Source: Firmicutes bacterium HGW-Firmicutes-15 (GTDB lineage Bacteria; Bacillota; Syntrophomonadia; Syntrophomonadales; Syntrophomonadaceae). From it: a stretch of 64,000 nucleotides of DNA. The stretch spans positions 1 through 64,000 of the forward strand of contig PHAA01000004.1 in assembly GCA_002840245.1 (NCBI GenBank). The letters are read 5' to 3'. The notes under the pieces are model-generated. The model had not been told where the DNA came from. It did not search any database and saw only the letters and a program-made list of their open reading frames with translations. Positions 26,595 through 34,249 of this stretch are shown in pieces (position 1 is the stretch's first letter; every line of letters begins with the position of its first letter). Position numbers and translations under genes: made by a program.

Positions 26595-27320
26595 CTAATC
26601 TCCCCTACTATTTTTGGCCTGTTCGATAAAAAACTCTTCCAGGGAGGTGTGTTTTTCAAGTATATCTGTGATCAAACCTTCTTTAATCAACAAACCATTA
26701 TTGAGAATTCCTACCCGGTTGCACATTAGCTGCATTTCATGGGCCAGATGACTGGAGACAAAAAAGGTGATTTGTTGCTCGCGGGCTAAACTGATAATCA
26801 TATTTCTAATATCAGCCATGCCCTCAATATCCAAACCATTGGTGGGTTCATCGAGGATAAGAAACTGAGGTCGTGATAAAATTGCGCCAGCTACTCCCAG
26901 TCTCTGTTTCATACCTAAAGAAAAGCCGTTGGTCTTCTCCTTCTTATAAGGGCTTAAACCCACTATCTCCAGGACTTCATCAATTCTGTTACTATCAATA
27001 CCATCATAGAATCGGGATGCAATCTTAAGATTATCGTAAGCGCTCAGGTATTCATAAGAATCAGCAGTTTCAATGATACAGCCAACCTTCGCCATAGCCT
27101 GTTCGAACTGATTTGCAATATTATATCCGAAGATGTTTATTTCACCCTGGTTAGCTCTGCATAAGCCAACTATGGTTTTCATCACCGTGGTCTTACCGGC
27201 ACCGTTAGGCCCCAGAAACCCATAAATGTCGCCTTTATAAATATCGAAGCTAATATCTTTGACCCCTCGGTTGTTCTTATATAACTTGGTGATGCCTTTT
27301 ACTTCCAATACCTTGTCCAT
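26595..27320 (-). CDS. ABC transporter ATP-binding protein
   Basis: This is a 241-residue ATPase of the ABC-2/BcrA class. Walker A is GPNGAGKTT, the signature is FSLGMKQRLGV (the LSGGQ variant common in this class), Walker B is FLILDEPTNGLD and the switch His is in VSSHLAHE. The ATG at 27320 has GGGGGG upstream; the longer open frame starting at 27368 runs into the repeat element at 27340 and is not the start. It is followed after 4 nt by the permease gene. Confidence 0.87.
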   Translation of the reverse strand: MDKVLEVKGITKLYKNNRGVKDISFDIYKGDIYGFLGPNGAGKTTVMKTIVGLCRANQGEINIFGYNIANQFEQAMAKVGCIIETADSYEYLSAYDNLKIASRFYDGIDSNRIDEVLEIVGLSPYKKEKTNGFSLGMKQRLGVAGAILSRPQFLILDEPTNGLDIEGMADIRNMIISLAREQQITFFVSSHLAHEMQLMCNRVGILNNGLLIKEGLITDILEKHTSLEEFFIEQAKNSRGD

Positions 27321-27339
27321 TTTATCCCCCCTAAATAAG

Positions 27340-27504
27340 AAGGGCTTGCCACGGAATAAATGTGTCATCTGATGCCAATGCCAGATTTTTCGTCCTGCGA
27401 GGCGGCAGGAGGCGCAGATACAAGACTGTATCTAAACCGACGACAACGAAGCAGGGCGAAAAATCTGCTGGCATGCTTGATACAGTTATTCCGTGACAAG
27501 CCCT
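27340..27504. repeat. Long inverted-repeat element (family B, long copy)
   Basis: This 165-bp element is bounded by AAGGGCTTGCCACGGAATAA and its inverted partner TTATTCCGTGACAAGCCCT. A second inverted pair (CCAGATTTTTCG and CGAAAAATCTG) lies inside, and a third at the core (AGATACA and TGTATCT). The whole element can fold as one long stem. It shares its ends with the 72-bp copy at 21729. It sits inside the operon between the secreted protein gene and the ATPase gene, so it would be part of the transcript. Confidence 0.72.
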
Positions 27505-27506
27505 AT

Positions 27507-27536
27507 AAGATAGGGTTCCTAATAGAACCCTATCTT
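27507..27536 (-). terminator. 12-bp perfect hairpin after the secreted protein gene
   Basis: AAGATAGGGTTC and GAACCCTATCTT pair perfectly over a CTAATA loop. It lies just after the stop of the secreted protein gene on the minus strand. No T-run follows, so partial termination or 3'-end protection is more likely than full termination. Confidence 0.55.
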
Positions 27537-27549
27537 CAGTGAGAAGGTT

Positions 27550-28467
27550 CTATTTGTCCTGCATATGGCCCTTAAACTCACGGGGTTGAATGTTATTCAC
27601 TTGTTTTCCAGTCAAATCAACGGTATCAGGAGTAGTGCTATTAATTCCGGAGAGGTTCATATCTACATTGATAACTATTTCATGGGTTTGACCAGAAGCG
27701 TCATTGCCGGTAATTTTAAGGCTAGCTGTTTGTTTAGTGATTTGACCCTGGGCATCAATATTAACCACCATATCAACACTGTTCAAGCTGATGGCATCAA
27801 CTAACTGAGGCATACTGGTTTTTATTATGCTGTCTATATTGCCCATGGAAGAACCAGCTTTTAAACCACGTTCGCCTTCGCGGGCAGCATTCTTGACGAT
27901 CAATGAGGCAACCGCATTCTCCAGCGGGGTAATCTGGCTGCCAGCTAGATTCAGGCTCACGACTTTGCTTCCATCTGCCTGGTTATCCAGAGAAATATTG
28001 CTGTCGAAGTTAGAAGCCAGCAGGTCGACTATGTTTTCTACATCTTTGGCAACTGCTTCATGCGCCGGTCTATTGTCCAAGTTTTTGTCTAAGGGTGTTT
28101 TGCCGGCTTTCATGGCCATTACATTGTACACATCGCTGTCACCATTTTTCATAATGGTCTGGTCGTTCTGGCAATACACCTCATTGGTTTGGGTCTTGTC
28201 TCCTGCATTAATGGTTGACAAGCCGCTCATCGCATGAGTGGCGCTATCCATCTTTACAGTGCCATCAGCATTCAGTATTACACTACCATTATCAGATAAT
28301 GAAACTGTAGCCTGGGCAGTCATACTATCTGCCTGGGGAAGGTTTTTAAGAGCTGCCTTGTAAACCTCATATCCAGAAGAGCTGGATATACTAGCAAAAG
28401 CAGTGGTGCTGAGCATAGTTATTCCGAGAACTAGGCTAAGTACAATCATAATTGGTTTTTTCTTCAT
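27550..28467 (-). CDS. Secreted protein of unknown function at the head of the ABC/two-component operon
   Basis: This is a 305-residue exported protein. The ATG at 28467 (MKKKPIMIV) follows GGAGGAGATCG. The signal peptide is clear (KKK, hydrophobic core to about residue 22, TAFAS cleavage region) with no lipobox Cys. The mature part is rich in Asp, Asn, Ser and Val, and alternating short segments such as TVKMDSATHAMSG and ISLNSVDMVVNIDAQGQ suggest a beta-rich fold. I do not recognise the family with certainty. It is transcribed ahead of the ATPase, permease, kinase and regulator, so it may be the sensed or exported component, or an envelope stress protein under the regulator's control. Confidence 0.65.
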   Translation of the reverse strand: MKKKPIMIVLSLVLGITMLSTTAFASISSSSGYEVYKAALKNLPQADSMTAQATVSLSDNGSVILNADGTVKMDSATHAMSGLSTINAGDKTQTNEVYCQNDQTIMKNGDSDVYNVMAMKAGKTPLDKNLDNRPAHEAVAKDVENIVDLLASNFDSNISLDNQADGSKVVSLNLAGSQITPLENAVASLIVKNAAREGERGLKAGSSMGNIDSIIKTSMPQLVDAISLNSVDMVVNIDAQGQITKQTASLKITGNDASGQTHEIVINVDMNLSGINSTTPDTVDLTGKQVNNIQPREFKGHMQDK

Positions 28468-28556
28468 ACCATCGATCTCCTCCATTTTTAAGTATTCAGA
28501 AGTATTACAACTTCCTCTCAATATAATGACTCATAACTATAAACTCCCCATAAAGC

Positions 28557-28578
28557 AATTATAAAGTATTTATAAAGT
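28557..28578 (-). promoter_or_regulatory. Tandem 11-bp repeats, probable response-regulator site and promoter
   Basis: AATTATAAAGT (28557-28567) is followed directly by ATTTATAAAGT (28568-28578). On the minus strand this reads ACTTTATAAAT-ACTTTATAATT and includes a TATAAT -10 box about 90 nt before the secreted protein gene. Direct repeats with an 11-bp period are typical of OmpR/PhoB-type binding sites, which fits autoregulation by the regulator encoded at the end of this operon. Confidence 0.5.
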
Positions 28579-28765
28579 TTATGTGTATTAGAAGAGACCT
28601 TTGGACCTTTACTGATTTTGGATGCAAAAAAACAACATCCGGTAAAAGATGGCGTTTCTTTTAAACTCATATACTTTTACGATTTGTGGCTTAGCTTTCT
28701 GTTGATGGGTGGGCTTTACTCTGTCATCATCTCGTTATAAATAACATTCACTATTTATAAGCACT

Positions 28766-29437
28766 TTAAAGGTAGGCATGTAGAAAGCCTACCAGCTCAT
28801 GAACTCTCGTTGCAGGTGTTCTTTTAGACGGCGGGGTACCTTCTTCATAACCAGCATATAAGGATTCTGCATGGGCAATAGCAATATGGGTTTTATCCTT
28901 TAAAATGTCATATATATTCTCCAAAGGTTTCGCGTATGGAAAATATCCTTTCAAAATATCGTTATACTGTTTTCTGCCCACATTAGCAAATAATGGTTGG
29001 AAATGCAGCAAGAACCATAGCTCGATACACTCATTGGACCAAGCCACATGGTATTCCTGCTCACATGTTCTCCCCTCGGCGCTAAATTGCGTATTGTCAA
29101 AATCGTCATAGGGAAAATCGTCCATATCATACATAAGCCAAACAACTTTGCACTCGGGATAGTCAGAGTTTACCGTTTTTCTTGCGTAATTTAGCAGGCT
29201 TCGGGTATTGCGTCCCGTTCCAATTACCATGATGCGATCACCTGATGTAAACTGCGCATATTTCTGATTGACTTGCTTAGTCAGTCCTTGAATATAGAAC
29301 GGCTCCGTCTTGGTACCTTCACTGAAAATGACCGTATAAGGGGGCAATTGATGTAACTCTTCTATTTTCTTTTTTTTCTTCTGCATGGCGGCTTCCAATT
29401 TCTTTTGGGTGCTTGCCTTTAAGGGCTTTAAACTCAT
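28766..29437 (-). CDS. rloB: RloB-like protein (AbiL system second gene, TOPRIM-like)
   Basis: This is a 223-residue protein of the RloB family. The sequence EGTKTEPFYIQGL, the acidic YDMDDF and the SNECIELWFLLHF segment are hallmarks and suggest a TOPRIM-related nuclease fold with the Glu and the DxD as metal ligands. The N-terminus is lysine-rich. The ATG at 29437 overlaps the stop of the preceding ATPase as ATGA and has GGGGGA upstream; a TTG at 29452 is an unlikely alternative. RloA/RloB pairs correspond to the lactococcal AbiL abortive infection system and often lie next to type I restriction genes, as here. Confidence 0.8.
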   Translation of the reverse strand: MSLKPLKASTQKKLEAAMQKKKKKIEELHQLPPYTVIFSEGTKTEPFYIQGLTKQVNQKYAQFTSGDRIMVIGTGRNTRSLLNYARKTVNSDYPECKVVWLMYDMDDFPYDDFDNTQFSAEGRTCEQEYHVAWSNECIELWFLLHFQPLFANVGRKQYNDILKGYFPYAKPLENIYDILKDKTHIAIAHAESLYAGYEEGTPPSKRTPATRVHELVGFLHAYL

Positions 29438-30696
29438 TGAATCGTCCCCCAATCAAGAATATTCTTGAGATAAGGGTCAGCTCCATACCTTCCTTCTATA
29501 TATTGTTTGTCATAAGTTTCATCGGGGCGCACCTTGACACCGTTATCTTTCCTGAACTCCACCAGCGAATATAATTTTGAAATATTTTTCTTATTAAGCG
29601 CAGAAAACCAGATTTCATCCCTTCTGAATACTGCGGGCTTCATGGTACTCATATCATGAGAGGTAAAAATGAGCTGGGCACCTTTGGTATTAATAGATGG
29701 ATTTGTGAACAGCCCGATGATATACCGAAGAAGCTTTGGATGTAACTTGGCATCCATCTCGTCAGCAATAACTAGGCTTCCCTTATGCAAGCATCCCAAC
29801 AGAAAAGGTAACAAACCAAAGAGCTTGCGGGTTCCACTGGATTCTTCCTCAATGGGCAATTCCTCACATGTACCATCTTCAAGGCAGTGTGTGGTGTAAA
29901 CATTTGTTATTTTACCATTGGTATCTTCTTCTGTTCGTATGCTTGTTATATTGATATCCATCTCAGCGAGCATTTTCAAGAAAATATCTTCCCTGTTTTT
30001 ATCCTTTAGAAAAACAATCCTTTTATCCTGATACGGATTATCATAATCTAAAACCCTGCACTCTAAAAACCACTTGATTACATCATCAATTGTTTCGATA
30101 TCGTAGTTTATAGACAAATGCGACAGTAAAGGAATAGAGGACTTAATATTTCCAACTTTAACCTCGCCTAAAATATCCCCAATATAAAAATCAGAGGTAT
30201 CCCGCTCAAAGACTATTTCCAAGTCGCCTGTTTGAAGGTTTTTCGCATACAGGTTTTCTTCTACAATATCAGAATGCAGTATATTCAACTGATACCGATA
30301 TTCGGTTTCATTAACGCGAAAGAGGACATCAAATTTTATAGGTAATTCCCTACAGCTATTGTCAAACAAATAATACTTTTCCTTTTCATCGATAGGAAAG
30401 CTCTTGAATTCTTTCATTTTCCCATCCTCAAGATTTTCATCCTTTGAAGATGCCATGGCCTTTAACGCTATTACCGGCAAGAGTACCTTGTGAGAGAGGT
30501 ACACAAACGCCTCTAACACGCTAGACTTTCCTCCACCATTTGGGCCATAGATAGAAGTAACCGGCAAAAATTTCTCGCTGTCGTGCGAATCAATAATCAG
30601 ACTACCCTCATGTTCGCTGATTTTTTCGGCGCTCAAGTCCAAGGTAGCCTCATTCTTAAATGATTTGAAATTTTCAAATGTAAACTGACATAGCAT
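29434..30696 (-). CDS. rloA: RloA-like AAA ATPase (AbiL system first gene)
   Basis: This is a 420-residue SMC/RecF-type ATPase of the AAA-15/AAA-21 class. It begins FTFENFKSFKNEATLDLS, has Walker A YGPNGGGKSSVLEAF (about residue 50), an ABC-like signature in ESSGTRKLFGLLP, Walker B SLVIADEMDAKLHPKL and the switch His in LIFTSHDMSTMK. The ATG at 30696 is preceded by TTGGAGTG; an upstream in-frame start lacks one. With RloB it forms a two-gene defence unit in which the ATPase probably senses infection and controls the TOPRIM-like partner. It is read from its own consensus-like promoter. Confidence 0.82.
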   Translation of the reverse strand: MLCQFTFENFKSFKNEATLDLSAEKISEHEGSLIIDSHDSEKFLPVTSIYGPNGGGKSSVLEAFVYLSHKVLLPVIALKAMASSKDENLEDGKMKEFKSFPIDEKEKYYLFDNSCRELPIKFDVLFRVNETEYRYQLNILHSDIVEENLYAKNLQTGDLEIVFERDTSDFYIGDILGEVKVGNIKSSIPLLSHLSINYDIETIDDVIKWFLECRVLDYDNPYQDKRIVFLKDKNREDIFLKMLAEMDINITSIRTEEDTNGKITNVYTTHCLEDGTCEELPIEEESSGTRKLFGLLPFLLGCLHKGSLVIADEMDAKLHPKLLRYIIGLFTNPSINTKGAQLIFTSHDMSTMKPAVFRRDEIWFSALNKKNISKLYSLVEFRKDNGVKVRPDETYDKQYIEGRYGADPYLKNILDWGTIQ

Positions 30697-30751
30697 ATTT
30701 ATCACTCCAACCATAGAGATTTTTTCTCGCAAATATAATCATAGCATGCCC

Positions 30752-30780
30752 ATTATAACAGTAATATATCCACAAATCAA
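30752..30780 (-). promoter_or_regulatory. Promoter of rloA
   Basis: Read on the minus strand, TTGATT (30780-30775) and TATAAT (30757-30752) are spaced by exactly 17 nt, 56 nt before the rloA start. Confidence 0.65.
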
Positions 30781-31075
30781 CGAAGTTGGAGAAAAAATCT
30801 CGCGACTATCGGATTTACACAGACTTTGCAATCACAGTCCTTAATCGCTTTGCTTGAAACATCTTGCAAACATTTCCCACACAAAAATTTAAACCAAAAT
30901 GGTACCGAGAACAGTTGTCCGACTCATTCCCATTTATAATCTTTATAACTACTCCAGCAGTAGTCTCTATTTTTACCATGTTATGGGCCAATTGAACATA
31001 AAACAGAATATACGCAGTAACAGGAAAAAAATAATGAATAATAAGATATGTTAAGGAGCAACACGATACTTTTTA

Positions 31076-31103
31076 TTGACTAAGCGGAATATTTTGGTAC
31101 AAT
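31076..31103 (+). promoter_or_regulatory. Promoter of the type I restriction operon
   Basis: TTGACT (31076-31081) and TACAAT (31098-31103) are spaced by 16 nt. The likely transcript begins about 210 nt before the small Cys-rich gene and contains the hairpin at 31174. Confidence 0.6.
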
Positions 31104-31173
31104 TAGTATTGGAATAAAGTATTGGGTTTTGATCCTTTTCTTGAGGGGTTGAAATAAAAAAAGAGATAAAAAA

Positions 31174-31204
31174 CAAGCCCAAGAACTGGTCATTCTTGGA
31201 CTTG
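31174..31204 (+). other. Leader hairpin of the restriction operon
   Basis: CAAGCCCAAGAA pairs with TTCTTGGACTTG over a 7-nt loop (one mismatch). It has no T-run and lies in the presumed 5' leader, so it may be an operator or an mRNA structure. Confidence 0.4.
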
Positions 31205-31320
31205 CCGCTGATATCAGCTCATGTTATGTGTAATCACATGATATCGCAAATAACATTGCCAACGCAATGATATTTATTGATTTTGCTGATGAATGCGCTT
31301 TTTCTCGGAAAGGAGAAGCT

Positions 31321-31536
31321 GTGTTAGATTATAAATTTTACTATGTTAACGACAATGCCCAGGTTAATGGCGATCATGAAGTCCACCAAAAGTCATGCTC
31401 GTGGCTGGATTTGGCCCCAAGCAAAACTTACTTAGGCTATTATTCTAACTGTATGGATGCTATAGAAAAAGCCAAAACCATCTATAACCAAGTTGACGGA
31501 TGTGTCTATTGCTGCAACCAGTGTCACAAGTCATAA
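31321..31536 (+). CDS. Small Cys/His-rich protein of the restriction locus
   Basis: This is a 71-residue protein. The GTG at 31321 follows AAAGGAG at 5 nt; an upstream ATG frame from 31267 would contain that site. Cysteines and histidines are grouped in HEVHQKSCSW and in the C-terminal GCVYCCNQCHKS, which looks like a zinc- or metal-binding knuckle. Aromatic residues are frequent at the N-terminus (YKFYYVN). It resembles small conserved proteins of unknown function seen elsewhere in clostridial genomes. It is the first gene after the restriction operon promoter and may be co-expressed with it. Confidence 0.65.
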   Translation: MLDYKFYYVNDNAQVNGDHEVHQKSCSWLDLAPSKTYLGYYSNCMDAIEKAKTIYNQVDGCVYCCNQCHKS

Positions 31537-31667
31537 TAGATTAAATTTTGTAATTTAGCATGAAGATTCCAAAGCTATTCCCCCTAAAGGGAGTGGCATT
31601 GGAATCCATGCAGTTAGAAAACCTGTACGCAATATTCTCCTGGATGCAAATGGAAGGGAGTGGAAGA

Positions 31668-32270
31668 GTGAAAATATTAGAAAATGTGAAACTGGGAGAA
31701 ATATCCCGCATCCTAAATGGTGTAGCCGATACCAAGCAACATGAGCATGTAAATAATATGAGTGCCATAACCTATAAATTTATTCAGCCCAATAATTTAG
31801 GAGTCTTCAATGATATAGAAAATACCTTGGAAATAAAGAGGCAAACCCCGGTGGACGATAGCTATATTATTAGAAATAACGATATTATAATTAAGCGGCT
31901 AAATCCAGACGTGGCAACGCTGATTACCGATGATATATTAAATACTACCTTTTCAAGTAATCTCTTCGTTATTAGGGTATTTAAGGGCTATTACCCGGCC
32001 TATATAGCCTGCCTGTTAGAAACCCAGGGCATGGCTTGGCTGAATAGCAATATTGTCGGCTCGGTGGCGGCAATTAAGTCCATATCCACAAAATCATTAG
32101 CGGCTTTGGATATACCAATCATAAAGTATGAAAAACAAGAAATAATCGGCCATATGTGGCTGCTATACAAAAGACGAAAAAAGCTATTAGGCGATTTGAT
32201 AGATGAAGATCAACGGCTTATGGCAGCATTAATAAATAGTATCACCACAAGTACTAAGGAGGAAGAATGA
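31668..32270 (+). CDS. Half-size HsdS-like target recognition protein
   Basis: This is a single-TRD protein of about 200 residues related to type I specificity subunits, which normally have two TRDs. A TRD-like start KLGEISRILNGV, a central NNDIIIKRLNPDVATLI and a helical coiled-coil end KRRKKLLGDLIDEDQRLMAAL (about 165-190) are seen. The GTG at 31668 is chosen because AAGGGAGTGGAAGA precedes it; the frame is open from an ATG at 31560 without a ribosome binding site. The stop overlaps the hsdM start. Such half-S proteins can dimerise to act as a full S subunit. It gives this locus two S-type genes. Confidence 0.65.
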   Translation: MKILENVKLGEISRILNGVADTKQHEHVNNMSAITYKFIQPNNLGVFNDIENTLEIKRQTPVDDSYIIRNNDIIIKRLNPDVATLITDDILNTTFSSNLFVIRVFKGYYPAYIACLLETQGMAWLNSNIVGSVAAIKSISTKSLAALDIPIIKYEKQEIIGHMWLLYKRRKKLLGDLIDEDQRLMAALINSITTSTKEEE

Positions 32271-33853
32271 TGGCAACTACCAGAAAAGATATCGAAGCTG
32301 CTCTTTGGAGAGGTGCAAATACATTCCGGGGAGCTATAGATGCAGCAAACTATAAAGATTACCTCCTGCCCATGCTATTTGTTAAATATCTGAGTGATAC
32401 TTATACAGAAAATGTGGACGATTTAAAGAAAAAATATAATGACCCGGTAAGGCTGCAAAGAGCGATAAACAGACTTCCTTTTGTTATAAAGGAACGGCAC
32501 AGTTTTTCCTGGCTTTATGATAATAGATATAACGACAATTTGGGTGAACTAATCAATGTTGCCCTGAGGGGTATAGAAGATGATAATCCTTCATTGTTTG
32601 CCGGGATATTTAGAAGTATAGACTTTAACAGCGAAGCCATGCTGGGCAACCATAAACAAAAAAACACTCGCTTAAGGGAATTGCTGGAGGATTTTGAGCC
32701 TCTGGATCTGCGTCCTTCTGCCATACAACCGGAGGAAGGAAAAGTAGCTGTGGAAACCGTGGGAGATGCCTATGAATATATGATTGGTGAGTTTGCCGGT
32801 CAGGCAGGTAAAAAAGCAGGCTCCTTCTTTACACCATCCGAAATATCGGAACTGATGGCACGTATTGTAGATCCTAAGATAAGCGATATCATGTACGACC
32901 CTACCTGCGGCTCGGGTTCCCTGCTTATCCGAACAGGGAAAACAGCTATTGCTAAAGAAAACGGTTTTGTAAAAAGCCTCTCCCTTTACGGGCAAGAGAT
33001 GAACGGCTCTTCCTGGTCTATGGCCAAAATGAATATGTTTCTCCATGAGATATTGGATGCCAAAATTGCCTGGGGGGACACCCTGGCTAACCCTTTGCAT
33101 TTGGATTCAGACGGCAATCTCATGCAGTTTGATGTTATTGTTGCCAATATGCCTTTTTCACAGGATAAATGGGCAGCGGGTTTTAATACTGGTGGTGAAA
33201 TGGCTGGGAAATCCAAAGAATTCAAAATGGAACCAGCTCTGGATAAATACCATCGTTTTGATTGGGGTATACCCCCGGCCAGTAAGGGTGACTGGGCATT
33301 TCTACTGCACATGATATCCAGTCTAAAAAGCGGCGGCAGAATGGCTGCGGTTGTTCCTCATGGCGTACTATTTAGGGGCGCATCCGAAGGCAGGATAAGA
33401 CAAGCCGCAATTGAAAAAAACCTGCTGGATGCAGTCATTGGCCTGCCCGCAAATTTGTTCTATGGCACTAGTATCCCTGCCTGCATTTTAGTATTTAAGA
33501 AAAACCGCAATCGTGATGATGTGCTTTTCATTGACGCTTCTGGTAAAGATGAAAATGGTAATCTTCGTTATAAAAAAGATAAAAATCAGAATAAGCTGGA
33601 AATAAAAAATATCGAAGATATTGTCAAGGCATACGAAAGCCGTGAAAATATTAATAAATTCGCTCACGTGGCAAGTATAGCTGAGATAAAGGCCAATGAG
33701 TACAACTTGAACATCCCTCGCTTTGTTGAAACCTTTGAAGAAGAAACCCTTATTGATATCGAGGTGACAAAAACCAATATCGCAAATATCCAATATGAAC
33801 TTACCGAAGTTGAGGCACAGATGGCTAAGTATCTAAAAGAGTTGGGCTTATGA
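32270..33853 (+). CDS. hsdM: Type I restriction-modification DNA methyltransferase (HsdM)
   Basis: This is a 527-residue N6-adenine methyltransferase subunit. The N-terminal helical domain (about 1-160) is followed by the AdoMet motif I DPTCGSGSLLIRTG and the catalytic motif IV as NMPF (in VIVANMPFSQ), a variant of NPPF that is common in this HsdM group. A coiled-coil C-terminus follows. AAGGAGG stands 7 nt before the ATG at 32270, which shares one base with the preceding stop; an ATG at 32267 is also possible. It forms the modification complex with HsdS and, with HsdR, the restriction complex. Confidence 0.92.
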   Translation: MATTRKDIEAALWRGANTFRGAIDAANYKDYLLPMLFVKYLSDTYTENVDDLKKKYNDPVRLQRAINRLPFVIKERHSFSWLYDNRYNDNLGELINVALRGIEDDNPSLFAGIFRSIDFNSEAMLGNHKQKNTRLRELLEDFEPLDLRPSAIQPEEGKVAVETVGDAYEYMIGEFAGQAGKKAGSFFTPSEISELMARIVDPKISDIMYDPTCGSGSLLIRTGKTAIAKENGFVKSLSLYGQEMNGSSWSMAKMNMFLHEILDAKIAWGDTLANPLHLDSDGNLMQFDVIVANMPFSQDKWAAGFNTGGEMAGKSKEFKMEPALDKYHRFDWGIPPASKGDWAFLLHMISSLKSGGRMAAVVPHGVLFRGASEGRIRQAAIEKNLLDAVIGLPANLFYGTSIPACILVFKKNRNRDDVLFIDASGKDENGNLRYKKDKNQNKLEIKNIEDIVKAYESRENINKFAHVASIAEIKANEYNLNIPRFVETFEEETLIDIEVTKTNIANIQYELTEVEAQMAKYLKELGL

Positions 33854-34206
33854 GCAATAGCAACGGATATCAGGGCCTTTATGGAGGCCTGAGTATAAAA
33901 GAAATTCATCTAAAAAAAGGTTTGCAAAGAGGGCAAATAATTTTTGATCATATGGGGAGTACAGAGCTGGCAGCTAATCTCTTTAGTGCGACCCAAGCTT
34001 ATGAGAAAATCAGGAGGGAAAAGATAAAGGGAAAAGAGAAGGCCAACCAAACCCATTATGTAGTAGGCAAAACCGTTCGGGATACCATCAAAAAGCTTGG
34101 CGGTGCCATGCCCGAAGACCTGCCCATTCCCAATGGAAGCATAAAGCAGTTGGACAAGAAAGAAACGAAAACATTGAAGACTAAAGCAAAAGAAAAGGAA
34201 AAATAG
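33850..34206 (+). CDS. DinD C-terminal domain homologue
   Basis: This 118-residue protein matches the C-terminal part of the DNA-damage-inducible protein DinD: FDHMGSTELAANLFSATQAY, then YVVGKTVRDTIKKLGGAMPE and DLPIPNGSIKQLDKKE. The N-terminal Bro-like part of DinD is absent. The gene is intact, starts with an ATG overlapping the hsdM stop (ATGA) and ends in a lysine-rich tail, so it looks like a real translated gene rather than debris. DinD genes are often found inside type I restriction operons; in E. coli DinD inhibits RecA. Whether this short form keeps that activity is unknown. Confidence 0.72.
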   Translation: MSNSNGYQGLYGGLSIKEIHLKKGLQRGQIIFDHMGSTELAANLFSATQAYEKIRREKIKGKEKANQTHYVVGKTVRDTIKKLGGAMPEDLPIPNGSIKQLDKKETKTLKTKAKEKEK

Positions 34207-34249
34207 GTTCAAAATAATTGGCAATTTGTAAGGATGGAGACTTTTTGTG

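Larger units (their letters stand above)
30733..31320. other. Divergent region between the RloAB unit and the restriction operon
   Basis: No gene is supported in this stretch. It holds a minus-strand promoter for rloA at 30752-30780 and a plus-strand promoter at 31076-31103. A hairpin CAAGCCCAAGAA/TTCTTGGACTTG lies at 31174-31204, downstream of the plus-strand promoter. The middle part (about 30790-31060) shows no recognisable structure. Confidence 0.5.

Noticed and set aside
27360-27542. 60-codon ORF on the plus strand
   Set aside because: It is entirely within the inverted-repeat element and its flanking hairpin.
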